A stretch of 36,027 bases of DNA from Candidatus Saccharimonadota bacterium (lineage in GTDB: Bacteria; Patescibacteriota; Saccharimonadia; Saccharimonadales; 2-12-FULL-41-12), in contig JALHOM010000012.1 of the NCBI GenBank assembly GCA_022842995.1, forward strand, positions 1-36,027. The letters run 5' to 3'. Shown here one piece after another: positions 15,576 through 23,266 of the stretch (within the stretch, counting starts at the first letter, position 1; every line of letters starts with the position of its first letter). The notes under the pieces are model-generated. The model saw only the letters and a list, made by a program, of their open reading frames with translations, searched no databases and had not been told where the DNA came from. The position numbers were made by a program, and so were the translations under genes.

Positions 15576-15790
15576 TAACTAAGTGAAATTATGCCCCTGT
15601 TTCAACAGAGGTTCAACCGAACTTGGGTACTATTTGTACTCAAAATGGCCTTTCTTGACGAATAACGTTGTTTTTCTTACTATAATAAATTGCATTTTCA
15701 TCTGTTACGGTTACGTTTAATTTTGTATTCGGTATGAAATTGTTATCCACAAGTTGTAAATTCTACATTTCGTATTTCCGGGACTGTTTC
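15576..15790. other. Upstream region of the giant fibre gene, with a lone DnaA-box match
   Basis: No gene is seen here. TTATCCACA at 15743-15751 is a perfect DnaA-box consensus, but it stands alone. AT-rich TTATTATAGTAAG on the minus strand could hold a -10 box for the 1456-residue gene, without a good -35. TTCAACAGAGGT occurs twice (about 15504 and 15600) as a short direct repeat. Confidence 0.3.
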
Positions 15791-15797
15791 CATTAAA

Positions 15798-15822
15798 AAA
15801 CGACCCTCCGGCGGGCCGTTTT
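15798..15822 (-). terminator. Rho-independent terminator after the 59-residue ORF
   Basis: AACGGCCCGCC and GGAGGGTCGTT form a GC-rich hairpin followed by a T-run on the minus strand. The plus strand also has a T-run, so it may work in both directions. It lies 22 bp after the small ORF stop. Confidence 0.75.
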
Positions 15823-15843
15823 TGTGTTCTTCATTTAAATATT

Positions 15844-16023
15844 CTACTTCTTATCTTTGCCGCGGACGTTAACCAGCCAATAAATCAAGAGGCCGATCAA
15901 ACTAAGCAGAAATCCTAGCAGCGCCCAAAGTTCTGCATTTTTCACGCCTCGTTTTTTAGCATCTTTATAAATCCAAATAGCAACAATAACGCCAACTACG
16001 AGACCGATTGTATAACTTCCCAT
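15844..16023 (-). CDS. Small two-TM membrane protein (59 residues)
   Basis: A short ORF with full expression signals. The product starts MGSYTIGLVVGVIVAIWIYK and ends in VNVRGKDKK. Two TM helices are visible at about 4-18 and 32-51 (LWALLGFLLSLIGLLIYWLV), joined by a basic loop (KDAKKRGVKNAE). Basic residues in the loop and C-terminus put both on the same side by the positive-inside rule. That fits poorly with two full crossings unless the first helix starts outside, so topology is uncertain. AAAGGA lies 6-7 nt before the ATG, a 17-bp-spaced promoter is at 16056-16084, and a terminator follows. No family is recognised; the size and plan resemble small superinfection- or holin-like or stress membrane proteins, but nothing decides this. 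Confidence 0.75.
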   Translation of the reverse strand: MGSYTIGLVVGVIVAIWIYKDAKKRGVKNAELWALLGFLLSLIGLLIYWLVNVRGKDKK

Positions 16024-16055
16024 TTGATATCCTTTTTTAAGTTATTTCTAAGCAA

Positions 16056-16084
16056 ATAATAATACGAAACCACAGGCTTCGCAA
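16056..16084 (-). promoter_or_regulatory. Promoter for the 59-residue membrane protein
   Basis: TTGCGA (16079-16084) and TATTAT (16056-16061) on the minus strand are separated by 17 bp, about 30 nt before the ribosome site. Confidence 0.65.
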
Positions 16085-16198
16085 TATCTTATCTTACCCG
16101 ACTAAGATATACTGCATTACCTTAATCCTGGTGGAATAGCTATAAAAAATAAGCGCATTATCAACTTTATTTTACGGGGACCCCCTTTCCTCCCAAGG

Positions 16199-16219
16199 CC
16201 CCTGGGATGATAGCACGGT
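16199..16219 (+). repeat. Inverted copy of the 5S rRNA 3' tail
   Basis: Twenty of 21 bases match the end of the 5S gene (16354-16374) but on the opposite strand: CCCCTGGGATGATAGCACGG here against CCCCTGGGAAGATAGCACGG in 5S. It lies ~135 bp past the 5S 3' end. The rest of this 265-bp interval (16085-16349) shows no gene. Confidence 0.65.
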
Positions 16220-16273
16220 AAATCATTGCAATAAAAAATGACCCCTGGTTAGGAGTCTTTCTTTATAAAACGG

Positions 16274-16294
16274 CACTCTTCGACAAGCTCAGAG
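16274..16294. repeat. Widespread repeat word CTTCGACAAGCTCAGAG
   Basis: CTTCGACAAGCTCAG (reverse CTGAGCTTGTCGAAG) is, from general experience, an over-represented short intergenic repeat in many bacterial genomes. Here it sits between AAAACGG and CCGTTTT, which can close a hairpin around it (about 16267-16307). Confidence 0.45.
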
Positions 16295-16316
16295 CAAGAA
16301 AACCGTTTTTAACAAA

Positions 16317-16338
16317 AAACCCTCCTTTCGGAGGGTTT
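16317..16338 (-). terminator. Rho-independent terminator of the 23S-5S unit
   Basis: AAACCCTCC and GGAGGGTTT pair perfectly around a 4-nt GAAA loop, followed by six T on the minus strand. It is 12 bp past the 5S 3' end. Confidence 0.9.
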
Positions 16339-16349
16339 GATGTTAAAAA

Positions 16350-16460
16350 CGGCACCGTGCTATCTTCCCAGGGGTAATCCCCAAGTATTGTAACCGCTAC
16401 GAGGCTTAACTGCTGTGTTCGGAATGGGAACAGGTGTTTCCCTCGTGCCATGGGCACCGA
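16350..16460 (-). rRNA. rrf: 5S ribosomal RNA
   Basis: ~111 nt. The conserved core CCCATTCCGAACACAG is followed by AGTTAAGCCTC on the minus strand, and TTGGGGATTACCCC forms the helix IV region. The ends pair as helix I: CGGTGCC at the 5' side with GGTGCCG at the 3' side, using two G-U pairs. Ends are set from that helix and are approximate to 1-2 nt. It lies downstream of 23S and is followed by a clear terminator. Confidence 0.93.
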
Positions 16461-17097
16461 TGCGGCGTTGCCTTATAAGACACCTACTTCGTAGGTTTCT
16501 CATCGTAAGCCTAGCGAAATAAATTCGCTACCGCTAAAGCGGTCGGCTTACTGCTCTTCCCAGTCTGTGCCAGGAAAAACAACGTCTTTATCGATACCCA
16601 TTAATGGACCGTTTGTGCTCTTCTAAGGGCTTAGCTTGTGGTTTTATCTCACCGTACATTAAGTACGGCTCGCTAAAATCCTCGCTGCCTTCGCGTAATC
16701 ATCTCAGGCGCAAAGCCCAAAATTCATTTCGGGACATATGCGTCTTCTAAGGGCATAAAACGATTTCAATCGGTGTCCACTTTCGTGGTGATCGTTTATT
16801 AAGGCTGACATGTTTATATAGATAAACATGCGGGTTTGGTGTTTTGGCCCTTCGATATACTCAGGGTCATCTGTTTGCAAGCAAACAGATGGTAAACACC
16901 AACAACTAGTCAATGCACTTGTTTCCAAGAGGGACACATATGGTTCTATAGCGAGGCGCCGTCGAGAACAGCAAAGGAGACGTACAAAAGTACGTCGACT
17001 GCTGGTCGCAGACGAGCAACAAAGCTAGAGAGCCATAAGCTGTTAGCAGTACTGGCTATGCCAGTGCTGATTAACAGCGGTGTGTTTCTCTTGGACG
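16461..17097 (-). other. Long 23S-5S spacer with strong hairpins, no tRNA
   Basis: At ~637 nt this is long for a 23S-5S spacer. No tRNA signature (GGTTCRANTCC) was found on either strand. Perfect or near-perfect hairpins include CATCTGTTTGC/GCAAACAGATG (~16867-16892), CATGTTTAT/ATAAACATG (~16808-16831), CCGTAC/GTACGG (~16652-16668), GACGTAC/GTACGTC (~16979-16998) and GCTGTTA...TAACAGC (~17039-17078). Positions ~16893-16918 pair with the 23S leader (see processing stem). CTTCTAAGGGC appears twice (~16620 and 16743). Confidence 0.7.
16886..16918 (-). other. Trailer arm of the pre-23S processing stem
   Basis: TGCATTGACTAGTTGTTGGT on the minus strand is complementary to the leader sequence ACCAACAACTAGTCGATGCA at about 20905-20928, giving 20 bp with one G-U. 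Further pairing continues through TACCAT/ATGGTA. Such leader-trailer stems are cut by RNase III in bacteria. Confidence 0.7.
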
Positions 17098-17308
17098 TAA
17101 AAAGTCAATGGGGCTATTAGTACCTCTCAGCTAAACACGTCACCGTGCGTACACTTAAGGCCTATCAAACAGATCGTCTATCTGTGCCCTCCATAGGGAA
17201 ATCTAATCTTGAGGTTAGTTTCGCGCTTAATATGCTTTCAGCGCTTATCTAGTCCGCACATAGCTACTCAGCAATGCCATTGGTATGACAACTGATACAC
17301 CAGCGGTG

Positions 17309-17341
<33 letters not shown>

Positions 17342-17377
17342 TCCTCTCAAATTTCCTGACGTCCACAGCGGATATAA

Positions 17378-17411
<34 letters not shown>

Positions 17412-17529
17412 ACGTACCTCTTTAACCGGCGAACAGCCGGACCCTTGGAAGGTGCTCCCCCTCCAGGATGAGATGAGCCGACATCGAGGTGCCAAACAGC
17501 GCCGTCTATGTGAACTATTGGGCGCTATA

Positions 17530-17562
<33 letters not shown>

Positions 17563-17776
17563 TGCGCTGTCGATCCCACATTCATGTACAAATGTACGGA
17601 CAGCGGATCACTTACTCCGACTTTCGTCCCTGATTGGATTGTAATCCTCACAGTCAAGCTGGCTTATGCGTATGCACTATCACTACGATTTCCATCCGTA
17701 GTTAGCCAACCTTTGAACGCCTCCGCTACTCTTTAGGAGGCAACCGCCCCAGTTAAACTACCCACCAGACACGGTC

Positions 17777-17905
17777 CCAAGACCAGAAACTGAGGATCAA
17801 TTTCTGGATAGTTATCGGTAATCCGTAATCAGTAGTCCGAAAATAACGGATAACTGAAGACGGATACCTGACTACTCCAAAATTGCTCCGCAATTTGTGG
17901 CCTTG
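17777..17905 (-). other. 23S expansion 1 (near E. coli ~2200, H79 region)
   Basis: Between the conserved segments around CAGACACGGTCCC and ACAAGGGTGGTATTTC the standard gene has ~40 nt; here there are ~130. The insert has its own pairing (GTTATC...GATAAC; AATTGCTCCGCAATT). The helix assignment is from memory of the E. coli map. Confidence 0.6.
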
Positions 17906-18027
17906 GTAAGAATAAAACTACAACAAGGGTGGTATTTCACATTGCGACTCAGCTTAGACTGGCGTCTAGGCTTCAAAGTCTCCCACCTATTCTACACATG
18001 TTGCAGCTCGATCCAATGTCAAGCTGT

Positions 18028-18059
<32 letters not shown>

Positions 18060-18348
18060 GCGGACAGACGGCATCTTTACCGTCAATGCACTTTCACCGA
18101 GCTCTTCGTCGAGACAGTACCCAAATCATTACTCCATTCGTGCGGGTCAGAACTTACCTGACAAGGAATTTCGCTACCTTAGGACGGTTATAGTTACCGC
18201 CGCCGTTCACCGGGGCTTCAGTTCGCACCGTGAAGCACTCCCCTTAACCTTCCGGCACCGGGCAGGAGTCAGCCCCTATACATCCACTTTCGTGTTAGCA
18301 GAGACCTATGTTTTTGGTAAACAGTTGCTTGGGTTCCTTAGCTGCGGC

Positions 18349-18554
18349 CCCGTCACACTATTTACAAAGTATTTAGTGATCAGTTGACCTAGCTTTTTTG
18401 GTTACTTTTAATTTTTACTTCTTTAAAAAGTAAAAATTACTCGACATACTTGGTAAATAAATATACCTGAAAAGTTGTTAAAAACTCTCAGGATACAGTT
18501 TTTATTCGTTCCAAAAAAACTAGCAAGTCACAGTTTGTAAACACTGTGACGGGG
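18349..18554 (-). other. 23S expansion 2 (H63 region, ~206 nt)
   Basis: CCCCGTCACA (18349-18358) and TGTGACGGGG (18545-18554) pair perfectly, and TTTACAAA/TTTGTAAA extends the helix to ~20 bp. The 3'-side arm can also fold alone as GTCACAGT/ACTGTGAC. The interior is AT-rich (TTTTTACTT...AAGTAAAAA). No ORF for a homing endonuclease is present. Confidence 0.7.
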
Positions 18555-19049
18555 CAGACCTTATCCCGAAGTTACGGTCGCTATATTGCCGAGTTCCTTG
18601 ACGAAGAATCACTCGTACACCTTGGTCTACTCGACCTGAGCACCTGTGTCGGTTTACGGTACGGTCGACTATGTACACGCGCTTGTAAGCTTTTCTGGTC
18701 AGCACTTTTACTGAAATTCAACTCATAAATGAGCCGTTTCATTCGTAGCCATTTCTACTACTTAGACGGATATAACCATGAATCCGCTCCAGCTAATATG
18801 CCGCGCACTACAAACAATACATAATCGGTACGGGAATATTAACCCGTTGTCCATCGCCTACGCTACGCGCCTCGGCTTAGGCCCGACTAACCCTGGGACG
18901 ATTATCGTTGCCCAGGAAACCTCGCTCTTTCGGTGGGCAGGATTCTCACCTGCCTTATGGTTACTCATTCCAACATTCTCACTTCATACCGCTCCACCGA
19001 ACCTCGCAGTTCGACTTCAACGCTGATATGAACGCTCCTCTACCACTCA

Positions 19050-19168
19050 TGCGCCTCACGCAAGCGAGAGTCGCAGAGCTAAGAGCTATAAGCTATGAGC
19101 TATGAGAAAAAATCTCATGACTCATGACTCAAGGCTCATGACTCTGCGTCTCACCTATGTGAGGCGCA
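19050..19168 (-). other. 23S intervening sequence in helix 45, made of heptamers
   Basis: TGCGCCTCAC and GTGAGGCGCA (19050-19059/19159-19168) close the insert at the helix 45 position, a classic IVS site in other bacteria. Inside, two 35-nt arms beginning at GCAGAG and ending at CTCTGC pair as a long imperfect hairpin around a short A-rich loop. Each arm is a run of 7-bp units: AGAGCTA, TGAGCTA, TGACTCA. The units are AGCTATG-type in one arm and AGTCATG-type in the other, so each repeat contributes the same two-base wobble/mismatch. Confidence 0.8.
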
Positions 19169-19783
19169 CAAATCCATATCTTCGGTGCTATGCTTAGCCC
19201 CGTTACATTTTCCGCGCAAGATCTCTTGACGAGTGAGCTGTTACGCACTCTTTAAATGAATGGCTGCTTCTAAGCCAACATCCTCGTTGTTTAAGAAATC
19301 TCACCTCGTTTCCCACTTAGCATAGACTTAGGGACCTTAGATGATGGTCTGGGCTGTTTCCCTTTTGAGCGCCGATCTTCGCACCGACGTTCTAACTGCC
19401 GTAGTTCCACAATTGGTATTCGTAGTTTGTCAAGGGTGGGTACGCTTGCGCGCCCCAGTCCGAAACAGAGCTCTACCCCCAATTGCTACCGTACGACGCT
19501 AGCCCTAAAGCTATTTCGAGGAGAACCAGCTATCTCCAGGTTCGATTAGCATTTCACCGCTAACCACAGGTCATCCAAGCGCTTTGCAACACGCCCTGGT
19601 TCGGCCCTCCACGTGGTTTTACCCACGCTTCAGCCTGCCCATGGTTAGGTCACCTGGTTTCGGGTCTACTGATAGCTACTTATTCGCCCTATTCAGGCTC
19701 GCTTTCACTATGCGTCCGCCAAATGGCTTACGCTCGCAACTACCAGTAACTCGTTGGATCGTTCTACAAAAAGCACGCCGTCA

Positions 19784-19902
19784 CCGGGATGAGACAAACC
19801 TACGGTTTTTCTCATCGCTCGTCAGCAAAGCTGACCCTAAAGGGCAAGCTCGCTGCTCTTTTCCCTTAGGAACGACGAAAAGGTAGATTTACCTAATCCC
19901 GG
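19784..19902 (-). other. 23S intervening sequence in helix 25 (family member d)
   Basis: CCGGGAT and ATCCCGG (19784-19790/19896-19902) close a ~105-nt insert at the helix 25 position, the other classic IVS site. It begins TGAGACAAACCTACGG on the plus strand and contains CTCGCTGCTCTTTTCC, both shared with the inserts at 20077 and 20445. A ~26-nt extra piece (GTCAGC/GCTGAC hairpin and CCCTAAAGGG) interrupts the shared part. Confidence 0.8.
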
Positions 19903-20076
19903 CTCCGACTCCTTGTACGCACATAATTTCAGGTTCTATTTCACTCCCCTTCCGGGGTTCTTTTAACCTTTCCCTCACGGTACTTGTTCTCTATCGATCA
20001 TAAGATATATTTAGCCTTGGGAGGTGGTCCTCCCAGATTCAAACAGGATTTCTCGTGTCCCGTCCTACTCGACAAC

Positions 20077-20215
20077 TACTGTAATGAGACAAAACCTAAA
20101 GGTTTTTTCTCATCGCTTCGCTGCTCTTTTTCCAAAGCAGACATAATTTTACCGAACTAAATTCGGAAAAATTAAGAATATCGATAAGCCCTCTGGGCTT
20201 AGTCTCACTACAGTA
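20077..20215 (-). other. 23S intervening sequence, family member e (139 nt)
   Basis: TACTGTAATGAGAC (20077-20090) and GTCTCACTACAGTA (20202-20215) close it, 13 of 14 pairs. It lies in the 5' domain (about E. coli 270-365). On the plus strand it shares TGAGACAAAACCTA, GGTTTTTTCTCATCGC and TCGCTGCTCTTTTTCC with member f. Confidence 0.8.
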
Positions 20216-20444
20216 TGCAGCGCAATTGCTGCTTGTAAATATAAGGTTAGCGAAACTTAATGTACTAGGCTTTCACTATCTATGGCCTGACTTTCCAGAC
20301 AGTTCCACTCGCCTCGCTGATTTTTTACCTTATGCCGGATAATGGTAGCTCCAGCTTCCAAATCCCGATACAGTCAAAGACTGCACCAAGACTTGGTTGT
20401 TTACAATGTCACAACCCTTTTTAAGTATTCGTCTACCAACTTAT

Positions 20445-20584
20445 CTACAATGAGACAAAACCTACGGTTTTTTCTCATCGCCTCGCTGCTCTTTTTCCCT
20501 AAAAGCAGACAAAATAAATCCGAAATAAATTCGTATTTTATTTTGAATTAAACGATCAGAACCATAAATTTGGTCTCACTGCAG
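20445..20584 (-). other. 23S intervening sequence, family member f (140 nt)
   Basis: CTACAATGAGAC (20445-20456) and GTCTCACTGCAG (20573-20584) close it with two G-U type positions. The first ~65 nt on the plus strand are near-identical to member e and share most of member d; the second half differs (AT-rich hairpin AATAAAT...ATTTTATT). Confidence 0.8.
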
Positions 20585-20904
20585 AAACTTAAAAAGTTTG
20601 GGCTATTCCAATTTCGCTCGCCACTACTTTCGGAATCGTTGTTTACTTTCTCTTCCTCGGGGTACTAAGATGTTTCAGTTCCCCCGGTTACCGCTAACAA
20701 GCCTATGTATTCAACTTGAAGTGCAATGGACATGACTCCATGCGGGTTTCCCCATTCGGATATCTTCGGTTCAAAGCTTGATTGGCAGCTCCCCGAAGCT
20801 TATCGCAGCCTTCTACGTCCTTCATCGGTATCTTATGTCAAGGCATCCGTTATGTGCGCTTGAGTAACTTTTTACGTTAATTTCGAGTGATCGAAATATG
20901 CATC

Positions 20905-20935
20905 GACTAGTTGTTGGTGGCTACCATATTCTTAT
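20905..20935 (-). other. Leader arm of the pre-23S processing stem
   Basis: ACCAACAACTAGTCGATGCA on the minus strand pairs with the trailer at about 16893-16918. It is ~30 nt before the mature 5' end, so it would bring both ends of 23S together before processing. Confidence 0.7.
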
Positions 20936-21221
20936 ACGAAAAGGTTTTCAAATTAAAAACTTGATCACTTAATCTTAAAGAAGTAATGATATTCACTTCC
21001 AACATATGCCGTTTATCTACTTTCACATCTGTATTCTCATTGTCTACAGATGCTACTTCTTTTATGTCAGCCAAATTTTTAATTTACAAAACTCGCAGAT
21101 CATCTAAACAGGCGCTCATTAAGTACCCATTATTTAGTCGAGATCTCAAGTTTACGCTTTGAAGCATTTCTTTTCGTTTCAGCCACTGCTCCATGGCCTA
21201 AACTTGATACGACTGCGACTA

Positions 21222-21250
21222 ATCATAGCAAGTCTAACAGATTAGGTCAA
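21222..21250 (-). promoter_or_regulatory. Promoter of the 23S-5S unit
   Basis: TTGACC (21245-21250) and TATGAT (21222-21227) on the minus strand have a 17-bp spacer. The start would be near 21215, ~340 nt before 23S. The leader (20876-21215) contains a hairpin closed by ATCAAGTTTA/TAAACTTGA and another, CATCTGTA/TACAGATG, but no tRNA and no 16S. Confidence 0.75.
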
Positions 21251-21294
21251 GCATATAGGGCTGTTAAAAATACATCGTTTTAATAGGTGTAGGA

Positions 21295-22125
21295 CTACTC
21301 AAAATTCCCAACGTAAACTTTTAGAGCCTCTTTATCTACGGCTTTTGTGGTCGAAACAAAGACGAGATTCCCATTTTTTGCAAAAATCATAGTCATCGGA
21401 CCTTTTTCATCTTGACCGAAGTAAACTTGCTGACCATCAACACTGATCAGTTCTGAGGCCCCGAAATCTTTGGCGATCTTCGCTGCTCCATCCGCCGGAT
21501 TTGTTCGATATATTTCAGGCAACGGCTGTTGGCTTATTATCGCCGGAATACCGTTGATCTCATCTGTAAACTTGGCAAATTTTCGTTGTGGATCAAATAT
21601 AACATCCTCTTTCTTTAACTCCCTCCCGGCTGGCTTTATGATTTCAAAAAGAGGTTCATTAGTCGGGGCATTCGGATCGGCGGTACTGTTTGTAGAGGTT
21701 CCAGCAACACTCTGATCTGTCTTTTCGCCCGTCTCAATTATAGTCAATGGCACAACAAGTACCGCGATCAAACAGATCAAAAGCGCTACTGCTTGTCGAT
21801 AATGTTTTTTTATATAAAGAAATTTAGCAGGAGCCGAAGGTAAACCCTTCACAAACTTATATATAAGATTAATCTGCTCTAATACGAACCGAGTAGCCCG
21901 CGAGGATCTAAACTTCGTATAATACTGCCCCAGATTAAGCGATGGCTTCTTGAAATCCCTCCGCACCTTAGAGACGCCAGAATCATCTCGTTTTTTAGCC
22001 GGCCTATCTGTCTGGACCGCGTCGCGACGTCGAGTTTTTTCCCAGACACTATCATCAAGCCACCGGGCAGATGGTATATCATCAAACATCGGCTTACGCC
22101 GTGGGCTGCGGTTTTTAAACTCCAT
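21295..22125 (-). CDS. Single-TM protein with basic cytoplasmic N-terminus, function unknown
   Basis: 276 residues; no family recognised. Residues 1-110 are strongly basic and probably cytoplasmic (SPRRKPMFDDIPSARWLDD; SVWEKTRRRDAVQTDRPAKK). One TM helix lies at 111-130 (QAVALLICLIAVLVVPLTII). A Thr/Asn/Ser linker follows, then an external ~110-residue domain (LKKEDVIFDPQRKFAKFTDE; PADGAAKIAKDFGASELISV; TMIFAKNGNLVFVSTTK). TATAAT lies 9 nt before the ATG and no ribosome site is visible, so the mRNA is probably leaderless or nearly so. The gene is divergent from the serine hydrolase and reads toward the 23S promoter. The adjacent cell-wall-type enzyme suggests an envelope role, which is inference only. 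Confidence 0.75.
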   Translation of the reverse strand: MEFKNRSPRRKPMFDDIPSARWLDDSVWEKTRRRDAVQTDRPAKKRDDSGVSKVRRDFKKPSLNLGQYYTKFRSSRATRFVLEQINLIYKFVKGLPSAPAKFLYIKKHYRQAVALLICLIAVLVVPLTIIETGEKTDQSVAGTSTNSTADPNAPTNEPLFEIIKPAGRELKKEDVIFDPQRKFAKFTDEINGIPAIISQQPLPEIYRTNPADGAAKIAKDFGASELISVDGQQVYFGQDEKGPMTMIFAKNGNLVFVSTTKAVDKEALKVYVGNFE

Positions 22126-22134
22126 ATGCTTAGT

Positions 22135-22169
22135 ATTATAATGCAGTAACGCGACAATAGTTATATAAT
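22135..22169. promoter_or_regulatory. Divergent -10 boxes for the two flanking genes
   Basis: TATAAT on the minus strand (22135-22140) serves the 276-residue gene. TATAAT on the plus strand (22164-22169) serves the serine hydrolase. The boxes are 23 bp apart. Neither has a convincing -35 at 17 bp. Confidence 0.55.
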
Positions 22170-22209
22170 TTTAATGATTAATCATTGGGGAATGAGCAAA
22201 AGGTACTTA

Positions 22210-23178
22210 ATGCTTAGAAAAAAACACATTTTTATCGCTGCAAACATACTGGTCAGTTCAGTTGTGCTGGCTATTGGCTACAGTCTTCACGCTCGTTTAG
22301 TCCAGAAAGACCCTGAAGTTAACGCCATCCAACAGGCAAATGCCACCGCAGCCCAGTACCCTTTCCTTGCAAAACGAATATTCATCGACAGCCCAAGTGA
22401 TACCAAAATCAATTTCGCCCCACTACGCCAACAGGTCAGACAGTACTTCACCAATCAAAATATTCAGGGTAGTTTTTATTTTGAGTACTTACCGACGGGT
22501 ACCTCAGTTAGATATAACGGAGATACAGAATACCGAGGCGCATCACTCTTTAAGATACCGGTGGCCATGGAGCTCTATCGGGCGGCCGAGCAAGGCAAAG
22601 TAAACCTCGACCAAAAGGTCAAAATCAAACCAGAGCATCTTGATAGCAACTTTGGAGAGCTCTATAAAAAAGGCGCCGGCTATGAGCTAACGCTTCGCGA
22701 AGCAGCGAGGATTATGCTGAGCGACTCCGACAACACGGCTCTCTATACTGTGGCGGCCAGCACCGAAGGCAAAATAGAGCCAAAGGATAGCGTCTTTAAT
22801 TCACTTGATGTCTCGGTAACGACCGTGGAAGACCAGGGAATGGATATTGGGTCTCGCTCCTATAGCTCTTTCTTAAAGTGTTTATATTTCTCATGCTATA
22901 ACACTAAGGAAGACTCCCAAGAAATGCTTAAATACCTAGCCGAAACACAACATAACAACAGACTAAGAGCCGGGATCGCCGACAAGAATGTCAAACTAGC
23001 TCATAAAATTGGCGTCTTTAATACGCAAATTCAGTCCGATTGTGGAATAGCCTATCTTGATAAGAAGAATTACGTGATATGCGTGATGCTTGAGGGCCCT
23101 AATAACGAATCGACCGACGAACACATTGCTCAATTATCAAAACTCGTCTACACATACGTAAAAGACGATCGTAACTAA
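22210..23178 (+). CDS. Class A beta-lactamase-fold serine hydrolase, membrane-anchored
   Basis: 322 residues from ATG 22210, chosen because AAAAGG is 6 nt upstream; an in-frame ATG at 22174 would add 12 residues. An N-terminal signal anchor (HIFIAANILVSSVVLAIGYS) places the enzyme outside. Active-site motifs of the beta-lactamase/penicillin-binding fold are present: SLFK (nucleophile Ser112, Lys115) in RGASLFKIPVAMELY; SDN at about 173-175 in MLSDSDNTALY; and HKIG at about 265-268 replacing the usual KTG. No canonical ExxLN omega-loop Glu is seen (NFGELYKKGAGYELTL occupies the region). A peptidoglycan peptidase or transpeptidase-like role fits better than antibiotic hydrolysis. Two Cys pairs may form disulfides. 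Confidence 0.85.
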   Translation: MLRKKHIFIAANILVSSVVLAIGYSLHARLVQKDPEVNAIQQANATAAQYPFLAKRIFIDSPSDTKINFAPLRQQVRQYFTNQNIQGSFYFEYLPTGTSVRYNGDTEYRGASLFKIPVAMELYRAAEQGKVNLDQKVKIKPEHLDSNFGELYKKGAGYELTLREAARIMLSDSDNTALYTVAASTEGKIEPKDSVFNSLDVSVTTVEDQGMDIGSRSYSSFLKCLYFSCYNTKEDSQEMLKYLAETQHNNRLRAGIADKNVKLAHKIGVFNTQIQSDCGIAYLDKKNYVICVMLEGPNNESTDEHIAQLSKLVYTYVKDDRN

Positions 23179-23266
23179 GATCCGTTGACCTACATTCAAA
23201 GTAAACCGTTATCTTGTCTTTGGGATAATAATTCAGCGAGCTAGACTAACGACATTTTCCTACCGT

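Noticed and set aside
15743-15751. Replication origin suggested by a perfect DnaA box
   Set aside because: There is a single box with no cluster, no AT-rich unwinding region beside it, and no dnaA/dnaN nearby.
15735-15765. Lac-operator-like GGATAACAATTTCATAC on the minus strand
   Set aside because: It matches half of the E. coli lac operator by chance. There is no LacI homologue or second half-site.
16640-16730. Fourth member of the 23S insert family in the 23S-5S spacer
   Set aside because: Only short words (CCTCGCTGC, ATCTCA) are shared, which is too little to claim homology by eye.
16461-17097. tRNA genes in the 23S-5S spacer
   Set aside because: No T-loop signature on either strand, and the hairpins do not form a cloverleaf.
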